Of a stretch of 6,350 nucleotides of DNA, positions 1 to 5,252 are shown piece after piece; position 1 is the first letter of the stretch, and each line of letters opens with the position of its first letter. The translations under genes were made by a program, and so were the position numbers. Location: assembly GCA_021154065.1 (NCBI GenBank), contig JAJKJG010000093.1, positions 1 to 6,350 on the forward strand. Direction: 5' to 3'. Below the pieces are notes generated by a model that saw only the letters and a program-made list of their open reading frames with translations, did no database searches and was not told the DNA's origin. The stretch is from Methylobacterium sp. GTDB taxonomy: Bacteria; Pseudomonadota; Alphaproteobacteria; Rhizobiales; Beijerinckiaceae.

Positions 1-216
1 CGTGAGCCGATCTCACAACCCTGGCATGCTGCAACTCCCGCATTGGCGCCGCGATCCCCTCCCTTTTTCCCAGAAGCCCGGAGCGCTCCCGGACTGATCC
101 GCGGGCATGGAAGGGAACCCGAAACCACGCCGCGCGAAAGCCATGCTGATCCTTCGGGCTTAAGCGCTTTGCCAATCTGGCCCGTGCAAAAAGAGGCGAA
201 CCAGAGTGGGGACGCC
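1..216. other. Upstream region without a supported gene
   Basis: No convincing coding region is visible here. A TTG codon at 43 is in frame with the protease gene at 217, but the peptide it would add is Pro/Arg/Ser-rich and unlike a conserved domain or signal sequence, so I treat this stretch as non-coding. It holds a small inverted repeat at 2-16 (GTGAG, five-base loop, CTCAC), a pyrimidine-rich run at 55-70, and the perfect 10-bp palindrome GGAGCGCTCC at 80-89. No convincing sigma-70 promoter could be picked out. The left edge may contain the 3' flank of a gene that lies outside the window. Confidence 0.4.
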
Positions 217-726
217 ATGACCCGTCCGATCGTGTGGGCCTTCGGGATGCTCGCGACCGCCGCCCTGTCGGCCACGGCTGCGGGCGACCGCATCGCCGCC
301 CGGTTCGGCCTTGCCGGATCGCGCCCGGCGCAGTTGCAACGAAGCTCCGAGCCGAGCCGGACCCTCACGCTCTCCGCCGACCTTTACGGCCACTTCGTCG
401 TCCACCCGGCCCTCAACGGCCAGCGCGTCCGCATGCTCGTCGACACGGGCGCAAGCTTCGTCGCTCTCTCCCACGAGGACGCGGCCATGCTTGGGCTAAA
501 GGTGTCGCAGAAGGATTTCACGCGCCGCAGTTCGACGGCGAACGGCGTGGTCGAGACCGCCCCGGTCCGCATCAAGGAAATCCGGATCGGCGACATCGCC
601 GTGCGCGACGTCGAGGCGGTCGTGCTGCCCCCGCGCGCGTTGAGCACCAGCTTGCTCGGCATGTCGTTCCTGAAGCGTCTCGAAGGCTTCGAGGTCGCCA
701 AAGGGCGGCTGGTGCTGCGCGGCTGA
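217..726 (+). CDS. Retropepsin-like clan AA aspartic protease (TIGR02281-type), 169 aa
   Basis: This encodes a small single-domain aspartic protease of the bacterial retropepsin-like type, which is expected to act as a dimer because each chain supplies one catalytic Asp. The N-terminus (residues 1-22) has one Arg, then a hydrophobic Ala-rich stretch that reads as a signal peptide or membrane anchor, so the domain should face the periplasm. The conserved domain begins near residue 50. The active-site motif VDTGAS is at 75-80 with D76 catalytic, followed by hydrophobic strands and the second family signature LLGMSFL at 147-152, near the C-terminus. The ATG at 217 was chosen because it puts the hydrophobic stretch at the N-terminus and is preceded by GTGGGGA (205-211), a modest ribosome binding site; the TTG at 43 adds only low-complexity sequence. 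The mutase gene follows on the same strand after 86 bases, but I see no functional link. The substrate is unknown. Confidence 0.85.
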   Translation: MTRPIVWAFGMLATAALSATAAGDRIAARFGLAGSRPAQLQRSSEPSRTLTLSADLYGHFVVHPALNGQRVRMLVDTGASFVALSHEDAAMLGLKVSQKDFTRRSSTANGVVETAPVRIKEIRIGDIAVRDVEAVVLPPRALSTSLLGMSFLKRLEGFEVAKGRLVLRG

Positions 727-812
727 TCCCCGGGCAGGATCGGGACAGGGTTTCCCTTTCGCCGGCGGATCGGCTATTGCGCGCGCGTCCCCTCCCCAAC
801 CTCCGAGCGCCC

Positions 813-2312
813 ATGTTTCCCAAGCCGCAGTCCAGCCTGACCCCGAACACCTACGCGTTCGAGTCCCTCCCGCTCGTGAAGCCGACCGGATTTCGCGAGT
901 ACGACGCCCGCTGGCTGTTCGAAACGGAAATCAACCTCATGGGCGTGCAGGCCCTTGGGCTCGGCATCGGCACGCTGGTGCACGAGATGGGCGTGCGTCC
1001 GGACCTCGTGACGGGACACGATTTCCGGGCCTATTCGTCCTCGATCAAATACGCGCTCATCTCGGGCATGATGGCGGCGGGCCTGCGCGTGAAGGACATC
1101 GGGCTCGCTCTGTCGCCGATGGCCTACTTCGGGCAGTTCGCGCTCGATTGCCCCTGCGTCGCGATGGTCACGGCCTCGCACAACGACAACGGCTGGACCG
1201 GCGTGAAGATGGGCGCGAATCGGCCCATGACGTTCGGCCCCGACGAGATGGGCCGCCTGCGCGATATCGTGCTCTCCGCCGCCTTCAAGCCGCGCGACGG
1301 CGGCGCCTATGAGTTCGTCGAGAATTTTTCCGACCGCTACATCGCGGACCTGACGGATCGGCCGAAAATCAAGCGCAAGCTGAAGGTGGTCGCCGCCTGC
1401 GGCAACGGCACGGCGGGCGCTTTCGCCCCGCGGGTGCTGGAGGCGATCGGCTGCGAGGTGGTCCCGCTCGACGCCGAGCCGGACTACACTTTCCCGCGCT
1501 ACAATCCGAACCCCGAGGACATGAAGATGCTTCATGCCATCGCGGACACGGTTCGCGAGACGGGGGCGGACGTCGGCCTCGGCTTTGACGGCGACGGCGA
1601 CCGCTGCGGCGTGGTGGACAACGAGGGCGAGGAGATCTTCGCCGACAAGATCGGCGTCATGCTGGCGCGCGATCTCTCCAAGCTGCATCCGGGCGCGACC
1701 TTCGTGGTCGACGTGAAATCGACGGGCCTCTTCGTCACCGACCCGGAGTTGGGGCACAATGGCGTCAAGGCCGACTACTGGAAGACCGGGCACTCCTACA
1801 TCAAGCGGCGCGTCAACGAACTCGGCGCGCTCGCCGGCTTCGAGAAGTCCGGCCACTTCTTCTTCAATAAGCCCATCGGCCGCGGCTACGACGACGGGAT
1901 CCTGACCGCCATCGCGGTCGTCGAAATGCTCGACCGCAATCCGGGCCGGTCGATGGCCGACCTCTACCGGGCGCTGCCGAAGACCTGGGGCTCGCCCACC
2001 ATGGCGCCGAAATGCCCCGACGAGGTGAAATACGAGGTCGTGGACCGCATCGTGCAGCGTTTCGAGCGCATGAGGGCGGCGGGCGAGCCGTTCGCCGGCC
2101 AGCCGATCCGCGACCTCGTCACGGTCAACGGCGTGCGGGTCGTGACCGAGGACGGCACCTGGGGCTTGGTCCGCGCCTCGTCCAACAAGCCGGAACTCGT
2201 CGTGGTGGTCGAGAGCCCCGCCTCCGAGGCGCGCATGCGCGCGATGTTCCAGGCCGTGGACGCGGTGTTGCGGGAAAATCCGGAGGTCGGCGCCTACAAC
2301 CAGACGATCTGA
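813..2312 (+). CDS. Phosphomannomutase/phosphoglucomutase (alpha-D-phosphohexomutase), 499 aa
   Basis: This cytoplasmic enzyme interconverts hexose 6-phosphate and hexose 1-phosphate (mannose and/or glucose), which feeds GDP-mannose or nucleotide-glucose synthesis for envelope and exopolysaccharides. All four family signatures are present in order. They are the phosphoserine loop TASHNDNG (T120-G127, S122 the phosphorylated residue), the metal loop DGDGDR (D259, D261, D263, R264), the sugar-specificity loop EKSGHFFF (E344-S346), and the phosphate-binding loop RASSNKPEL (R454 onward). The usual TASHNP is TASHND here. Length fits the AlgC/ManB/PgmG-type bifunctional enzymes (about 460-500 aa). 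The frame stays open upstream to 234, but that part overlaps the protease in another frame and encodes an Arg-rich shadow, so ATG 813 is the start. It lacks a strong Shine-Dalgarno sequence. Its stop is 16 bases from the convergent pilus gene. Which sugar is preferred cannot be told from sequence, so no symbol is given. Confidence 0.93.
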   Translation: MFPKPQSSLTPNTYAFESLPLVKPTGFREYDARWLFETEINLMGVQALGLGIGTLVHEMGVRPDLVTGHDFRAYSSSIKYALISGMMAAGLRVKDIGLALSPMAYFGQFALDCPCVAMVTASHNDNGWTGVKMGANRPMTFGPDEMGRLRDIVLSAAFKPRDGGAYEFVENFSDRYIADLTDRPKIKRKLKVVAACGNGTAGAFAPRVLEAIGCEVVPLDAEPDYTFPRYNPNPEDMKMLHAIADTVRETGADVGLGFDGDGDRCGVVDNEGEEIFADKIGVMLARDLSKLHPGATFVVDVKSTGLFVTDPELGHNGVKADYWKTGHSYIKRRVNELGALAGFEKSGHFFFNKPIGRGYDDGILTAIAVVEMLDRNPGRSMADLYRALPKTWGSPTMAPKCPDEVKYEVVDRIVQRFERMRAAGEPFAGQPIRDLVTVNGVRVVTEDGTWGLVRASSNKPELVVVVESPASEARMRAMFQAVDAVLRENPEVGAYNQTI

Positions 2313-2328
2313 CGGGGTCGATCCCTGC

Positions 2329-2973
2329 TCAGCTCAGGCACTTGCCGGTTGCGCTCCGCCCGAGCTCGGTGTCCTTGAACGTCTTCACCCCGGAATACGG
2401 GACTTCCGCGACGTTGCGGACCGGCCAGGGCGTCGTCTGGCCCAGCGTGATCGTGCCCGTGAAAGCGTAGCCGAACATCGGCTTGTAGGGCACTTTCGCT
2501 TCGGCGACGATGAAGCTCGTGCCCGCGGTCTTGAACCCGTCCGGGATCGCAAAGGTCGATCCGAGGGCGCGCGCAGAGCCTTGCCGCGCCTCGCTCCAGC
2601 AGACCTTGCCGACAAGATCGCTCCCGCTTCCGGTCACGGCGATGCTCGAGACCACCATGGTCAAATCCGAAGTGGGATAAGGCGCCATGACGCTGCTCGC
2701 CGCGCTCAGGATGTTGCCAATGTCGGTGCTGTTGACCGTGGACGCCCGCGCCGTCAGGTCGGCGAGGCTGCGGGACAGGAGCGTGAGCTTGCGGTCGATG
2801 TTCACGCCGACGGTCGCCTCGGTCATGCCGAGGTACATCAGCAGCATCGCGGGCAAGCACATCGCCAGCTCGACGGTGGCCATGCCCTGGGTCGAGGCGA
2901 GCAGATCGCCGATCCGAAGCCTGAGTTCGCGCGCGGAGGTCTTCAGGGCGAGAGTGAACGCCGTCTTGCGCAT
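2329..2973 (-). CDS. TadE/TadG-family pseudopilin (TadF-like), 214 aa
   Basis: This is a predicted minor pseudopilin of the Tad (Flp) pilus system, held in the inner membrane by one N-terminal helix with the rest in the periplasm. After a basic leader of about 30 residues it has the prepilin-type site QG|MATVELA: cleavage is expected after G30, with E35 at mature position +5. A hydrophobic segment (about 32-56) follows. The next stretch, LLSRSLADLTARAS (65-78), is characteristic of alphaproteobacterial TadE/TadG-like proteins. The remaining part is Ser/Thr/Gly-rich and contains C125 and C212, which could pair, plus C39 in the membrane helix. ATG 2973 is favoured by GAGGAG (2980-2985 in plus coordinates) six bases upstream. 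The frame is open further upstream, but there it overlaps the tadE-like gene. That gene's stop is only 14 bases away, and the Shine-Dalgarno sequence sits in this gap, so the two are almost certainly co-transcribed. TadF versus TadG naming is uncertain. Confidence 0.85.
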   Translation of the reverse strand: MRKTAFTLALKTSARELRLRIGDLLASTQGMATVELAMCLPAMLLMYLGMTEATVGVNIDRKLTLLSRSLADLTARASTVNSTDIGNILSAASSVMAPYPTSDLTMVVSSIAVTGSGSDLVGKVCWSEARQGSARALGSTFAIPDGFKTAGTSFIVAEAKVPYKPMFGYAFTGTITLGQTTPWPVRNVAEVPYSGVKTFKDTELGRSATGKCLS

Positions 2974-2987
2974 GGAGATCTCCTCAA

Positions 2988-3590
2988 TCACTTGGCGGAC
3001 GGGAAAGGCTCCGTTCGGAACGTCGCGGACGCCATGACCAGCCGGTTGCCGTTCGACAGGTTGCCGAATTGCGTGATCGGCACAATGACCGGGTACTCCA
3101 TGGCCGCCCGGACGACCACGATCTGGTCGGGGCCGGGGGGCTGGTAGCCGAAGCCCGAGCTGTCGAATTGCCCATTGGTGATCGGCGTGGGGACGGCCGC
3201 GTCCGGGAACGAGGTGAAGGTGCGGATGTCGACTTTCAGCGTGTTCTGGCAGTCGAACAGCGCCGTGACGTTGTCGCAAACCGCTGTTCTGAAGTTGTTC
3301 GCGAGCTGGGATGGGGTCTGCCCCGCATTCTTCGCGTCTTGCTGGAACTGACCCGTGTAGATCTGGCGCGCCGCGTTCGATACCGCCGTCTCAAGCATCT
3401 GGGTCGTCAGGAAGGCCAGCGCCGTCTCGAAAATCGCGAACAGCAGGGCGAAGAACGGCATCGACACCATGGCGAACTCGACCGCCGTGCCGCCGTCCTG
3501 ATCCTTCTTGAACCGACGCAGGAGGGAGCGGTCGCGGCCCTGAGTGCTGATGGCGCGAGGGTTCGATTCAAGCGGTCGAGGGAGGGTCAT
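2988..3590 (-). CDS. TadE-like pilus assembly pseudopilin, 200 aa
   Basis: This is a TadE-like pseudopilin of the Tad/Flp pilus, predicted to be cut by the CpaA/TadV peptidase and to sit in the inner membrane with a periplasmic C-terminal part. The leader is basic (RDRSLLRRFKKD, 19-30). The cleavage motif is DG|GTAVEFA (G33|G34) with E38 at mature position +5. A strongly hydrophobic helix follows (about 40-62, FFALLFAIFETALAFL). The helix-to-domain junction TTQMLETAVSNAARQIYTGQ (62-81) is a hallmark of TadE proteins. The C-terminal region has C105 and C114, close enough for a disulfide, and ends in a beta-rich VMASATFRTEPF. ATG 3590 is the first in-frame start. No clear Shine-Dalgarno sequence precedes it, and a strong hairpin ends 20 bases upstream. 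It is the first of two adjacent pseudopilin genes on the minus strand and probably shares an mRNA with its downstream neighbour. Confidence 0.88.
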   Translation of the reverse strand: MTLPRPLESNPRAISTQGRDRSLLRRFKKDQDGGTAVEFAMVSMPFFALLFAIFETALAFLTTQMLETAVSNAARQIYTGQFQQDAKNAGQTPSQLANNFRTAVCDNVTALFDCQNTLKVDIRTFTSFPDAAVPTPITNGQFDSSGFGYQPPGPDQIVVVRAAMEYPVIVPITQFGNLSNGNRLVMASATFRTEPFPSAK

Positions 3591-3771
3591 CGTCGGGCGA
3601 AGCTCATCTGGCCATGAACCCCGGACCAGCTTCGGCCGGTCCGGGGTTCATGGCACGGTTACAGGAAAAAGTTTGCCGGACCGTTAGGGACGGATTTGAG
3701 AAAAGCCGCCCGCCATTAAGCGCTCGTCAAGACGGGCCGACGCCGGGGGCCGCCTCGATGGCGGGGCGGGG
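3591..3771. other. Intergenic leader region upstream of the tadE-like gene
   Basis: This separates the pilus N-terminal-domain gene from the tadE-like gene, both on the minus strand. It contains the 17-bp hairpin described separately. It also has a 5-bp GC-only inverted repeat CCGCC/GGCGG (3750-3754 and 3760-3764), seven bases beyond the stop of the upstream gene, with no T-run. A minus-strand TTGACG (3725-3730) could be a -35 hexamer, but I find no convincing -10 about 17 bases on. The stretch 3655-3720 is poorer in GC than its surroundings and contains several A-runs, which would suit a promoter for the tadE pair. Confidence 0.35.
3611..3654. repeat. 17-bp perfect inverted repeat with UUCG-capped hairpin
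   Basis: The left arm 3611-3627 (GCCATGAACCCCGGACC) is exactly reverse-complementary to 3638-3654. Inside it are one A/C mismatch (3628/3637) and then two more pairs closing the tetraloop TTCG (3631-3634). The RNA from the plus strand would therefore be a 17-bp stem, one mismatch, and a C(UUCG)G cap. Neither side is followed by a T-run, so it is not a classical intrinsic terminator. It lies 20 bases upstream of the tadE-like ATG, in that gene's probable leader. It may be a REP-like intergenic palindrome, an mRNA stabiliser or attenuator, or the 3' end signal of the upstream gene. The structure is plain in the sequence; the function is inference. Confidence 0.85.
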
Positions 3772-4119
3772 TCAGCGCGCCGCGCCGCCCGGCTGGGTCG
3801 CCAGGCTGTTGCGCTGTCCCGCCTGACCTTGAAGCTCGGAGAAATATTTGTTGGCGTCGCCGAGGTGCAGGGACGGCTGGCAGTTCGGCGTGCACGAGTA
3901 GGATTCGCGCTCGAGCCCCCGCTGGACAGTCACGACGGACTCGCTGGCGGCCTGGACGCTGATCAGCGACTCCGCCAACATGGCGCCGGCCCCGTCGAGA
4001 GCGATCAGGTTGGTGACGCCGTATGCCTTTCCCGTCACGACCAGGATGCCGTGCTTCTGGACCGTGATGTCCGCGATCATCGGGTTGCCGACGACGAGGG
4101 TTTGCGTGCGCTCGGGCAA
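3772..4119 (-). CDS. Intact 3' reading frame: pilus assembly protein N-terminal domain (T2SS/T3SS pil_N-like)
   Basis: This is the longest uninterrupted frame of a small pilus-associated protein (115 residues from a TTG). It shows the conserved domain that also occurs at the N-terminus of CpaC/RcpA secretins: LPERTQTLVVGNPMIADIT at the start, then GILVVTGKAYGVTNLIALD (residues about 24-42), and a later Cys pair in SCTPNCQPS. The C-terminus is Gln/Gly/Ala-rich. In related bacteria such stand-alone domains are exported proteins encoded inside tad loci and are thought to help the outer-membrane secretin. The TTG start is unlikely to be native. The frame continues upstream without a stop to 4236 and includes the family-typical VDHAKIVR just before the TTG, and a start at 4119 would give no signal peptide. 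See the separate entry for the full disrupted gene. It is divergent from the flp genes and followed by the tadE-like gene. Confidence 0.6.
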   Translation of the reverse strand: MPERTQTLVVGNPMIADITVQKHGILVVTGKAYGVTNLIALDGAGAMLAESLISVQAASESVVTVQRGLERESYSCTPNCQPSLHLGDANKYFSELQGQAGQRNSLATQPGGAAR

Positions 4120-4344
4120 GCGGACGATCTTGGCGTGGTCGACCGTGCCGTCACGGCGTCCGGGCCGGGGGCCGCCGCCGGCGCGCCCGCGACGGCCGGA
4201 GCGACCGGCGACCGATGCACGGCCGCCGCCGCGAGATCAACCGCTCCCGGCGCGCGTCGGCGGAACAGCCGTCAGGACCGTGACGCCAAGCAGCAACGCC
4301 GCGCACCCTGCACGAACAGTCCCACCTTCCAGACGCATGCGCAT
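3772..4344 (-). pseudogene. Frame-disrupted gene for exported pilus assembly N-terminal-domain protein
   Basis: The probable original start is ATG 4344 (a second ATG lies at 4338), with GAGG (4353-4356 in plus coordinates) eight bases upstream. From it one reads a convincing signal peptide: a basic start with three Arg, then AGCAALLLGVTVLTAV, then PPTRAG. An in-frame TGA at 4237-4239 ends it after 35 codons. The conserved domain VDHAKIVRLPERT lies in the same frame further on (from about 4143). Between them the frame gives only a Gly/Arg-rich peptide. The frame one base later reads AVDLAAAAVHRSPVAPAVAG followed by more Ala/Pro, a typical linker after a signal peptide. The simplest reading is one extra base near the CCC run at 4246-4248 and one missing base between about 4236 and 4143. 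These could be real mutations making a pseudogene, or two assembly errors in very GC-rich DNA. Confidence 0.6.
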
Positions 4345-4580
4345 CGGCCAAGCCTCGGCTCACATTCAATTTCTTCCGCTCATGTTCAGCGAAGACTGGT
4401 GAAGGAAGACCTAACGGGGAGCGTTCCGGCGTTTGGCGGCTTGGCGTCCCGTGGTCGTGGAGCACGGATCGAATCAAATGGCTTCCAGAAGAGGTGATCC
4501 TTGATCCCGGGCAATCTTAAGCCGCAAGAACTGTGAAGCAGTTTATGCAAGTATCGCGGCGGCCTTGATTTCATTCTGTT

Positions 4581-4588
4581 TTAACCAT
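4581..4588 (+). promoter_or_regulatory. CtrA-type box TTAACCAT upstream of flp
   Basis: This is an exact match to the extended half-site TTAACCAT of the alphaproteobacterial cell-cycle regulator CtrA, whose full site is TTAA-N7-TTAA. The second TTAA is missing at the proper spacing, so this is only a half-site. It lies in the low-GC intergenic region 150 bases before the flp ATG. CtrA control of pilin genes is known from Caulobacter pilA; that it acts here is inference. Confidence 0.45.
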
Positions 4589-4702
4589 CCTCCTTTTCCG
4601 CGAGTTACGGGCTCTTTTAATCAGCAGCTTTAACTGAGCGGAAACAGAGCATGCTTTATGCCAATGATCGTTCCGACCGGCAAAAGCCGGCGGGCGGTGT
4701 GA

Positions 4703-4722
4703 AGCAACCGTGAGCAACCGTG
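4703..4722 (+). repeat. Perfect tandem repeat of a 10-bp unit before flp
   Basis: AGCAACCGTG occurs twice head-to-tail with no spacer, ending two bases before the AAGGA ribosome binding site (4725-4729). A ten-base period equals about one helical turn, which suits a protein binding site, but the repeat lies within or next to the likely 5' untranslated leader. A shorter match, GAGCAACCG, occurs at 5187-5195 between the second pilin gene and cpaA. Function unknown. Confidence 0.6.
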
Positions 4723-4738
4723 GTAAGGAACAGCATCC

Positions 4739-4912
4739 ATGACCCATCTTGTGAACCGTTTCGTGAACGACCAGTCCGGCGCGACCGCCGTCGAATACGG
4801 GCTGATCGCGGCGCTGATCGCGACAGGCCTGATCGTCGCCATGGGGTATCTCACCGACGGTCTGTCGAGCGCGTTCACCACCATCAAAACCAAGCTCGCC
4901 GTCACCGGCTGA
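4739..4912 (+). CDS. Flp family type IVb pilin, 57 aa
   Basis: This is the probable major pilin of the Tad pilus, made as a short prepilin, cleaved at the inner membrane and assembled into a fibre used in surface adhesion. The 14-residue leader ends in DQSG. Cleavage is expected at G14|A15, leaving the mature start ATAVEYGLIAALIA with the invariant Glu at +5 (E19) and Tyr at +6 (Y20), the Flp signature. The hydrophobic helix spans about 15-37, followed by a short amphipathic tail (DGLSSAFTTIKTKLAVTG). The length is typical for Flp (50-70 aa). ATG 4739 has AAGGA (4725-4729) nine bases upstream. A second pilin-like gene follows 82 bases later, then cpaA and cpaB. A CtrA-type half-site lies upstream. 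Confidence 0.93.
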   Translation: MTHLVNRFVNDQSGATAVEYGLIAALIATGLIVAMGYLTDGLSSAFTTIKTKLAVTG

Positions 4913-4994
4913 CCGGGCCTGAGCTTGTTCGGAGTGCGTCCGTCGCGCTGCCCGCGCGGCGGATTTCGCCCATAGCTCGGGATAGGTGCAAGCC

Positions 4995-5162
4995 GTGAAA
5001 AAGCGAGTGCTGGGATTGATCCGGGGCGAGTCCGGCACCACCGCGGTCGAGTATGGTTCGACAGCTGCGATGATCGCCCTCGCCGTAGTCGGCGGGATGG
5101 GGAGCATCACCGAAGCCCTCCAGGCCATCTTCGAGAAGATCGCAGCCGCGTTCCAGGGCTGA
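4995..5162 (+). CDS. Second, atypical Flp-type pilin, 55 aa (GTG start)
   Basis: This is a second short prepilin-like protein in the same orientation as flp. The 14-residue leader is basic (KKRVLGLIRGESG). Cleavage is expected at G14|T15, giving mature TTAVEYGSTAAMIALAVVGG with Glu at +5 (E19) and Tyr at +6 (Y20). Leader length and motif positions are identical to those of the first pilin, which points to duplication. It differs in having Ser-Thr where canonical Flp has Leu-Ile just after VEYG, and its tail is more Ala-rich with an amphipathic EALQAIFEKIAAAFQG. The start is GTG 4995, with AGGTG (4984-4988) six bases upstream; no in-frame ATG precedes the motif. It could be a minor pilin, a specialised variant, or a diverging duplicate. 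Membership of the Flp family is well supported; the separate role is unknown. Confidence 0.85.
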   Translation: MKKRVLGLIRGESGTTAVEYGSTAAMIALAVVGGMGSITEALQAIFEKIAAAFQG

Positions 5163-5252
5163 ACCCGAGCCAGGGCCCTCCGGCGCGAGCAACCGCGAAC
5201 CCTGAACGCCAGGTCTCCGCGCCTGGGCTGCGGCGAGACGAGTGGACCGATC

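Larger units (their letters stand above)
4345..4738. other. Divergent intergenic region between the pilus N-terminal-domain gene and flp
   Basis: This stretch of 394 bases holds no supported gene; short open frames on either strand look unlike known proteins. It is clearly poorer in GC than the rest of the window, above all at 4505-4660, as expected for a promoter region serving two divergent units. It holds a TTAACCAT box (4581-4588), two further TTAA sites (4617-4620 and 4630-4633), a small inverted repeat AACTG/CAGTT with a five-base loop (4529-4543), and a tandem 10-bp repeat directly before the flp ribosome binding site. No classical -35/-10 pair stands out on either strand. Confidence 0.6.

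Noticed and set aside
43..216. TTG-started N-terminal extension of the protease
   Set aside because: It would bury the hydrophobic signal segment about 60 residues inside and adds low-complexity sequence; ATG 217 gives a normal exported protein.
234..812. Upstream extension of the mutase frame through the protease gene
   Set aside because: The translation is Arg/Pro/His-rich and is the shifted reading of the protease; phosphohexomutases start close to the ATG at 813.
774..1856. Long open frame on the minus strand (360 codons) opposite the mutase gene
   Set aside because: It is His/Arg/Val-rich with no recognisable domain, and lies opposite a complete enzyme with all catalytic motifs. This is a typical antisense shadow in GC-rich coding DNA.
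2313..2328. Bidirectional terminator between the convergent mutase and TadF-like genes
   Set aside because: The 16-base gap has only a short GGG/CCC symmetry around TCGA and no T-run, so no terminator can be supported although one is expected nearby.
2974..3279. N-terminal extension of the TadF-like protein
   Set aside because: It overlaps the tadE-like gene in another frame. ATG 2973 has a strong GAGGAG at good spacing and puts the prepilin motif in its proper place.
3829..4497. Plus-strand open frame of 222 codons over the pilus-domain gene
   Set aside because: It has no family resemblance and runs opposite a recognisable conserved domain; its composition is that of a shadow frame.
4386..4574. 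Short minus-strand open frame (62 codons) in the divergent intergenic region
   Set aside because: It shows no ribosome binding site, signal sequence or familiar motif, and it falls in low-GC DNA that looks regulatory.
4617..4633. Pair of TTAA sites as a full CtrA site
   Set aside because: The spacing between the two TTAA is nine bases rather than seven, and the CCAT extension is missing.
4944..4970. Small GC-rich inverted repeats between the two pilin genes as a terminator or attenuator
   Set aside because: Stems are only four to five base pairs with no T-run; such repeats arise often by chance at this GC content.
5209..5226. CCAGG/CCTGG inverted repeat between the second pilin gene and cpaA
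   Set aside because: A five-base stem with an eight-base loop and no T-run is too weak to call an attenuator.
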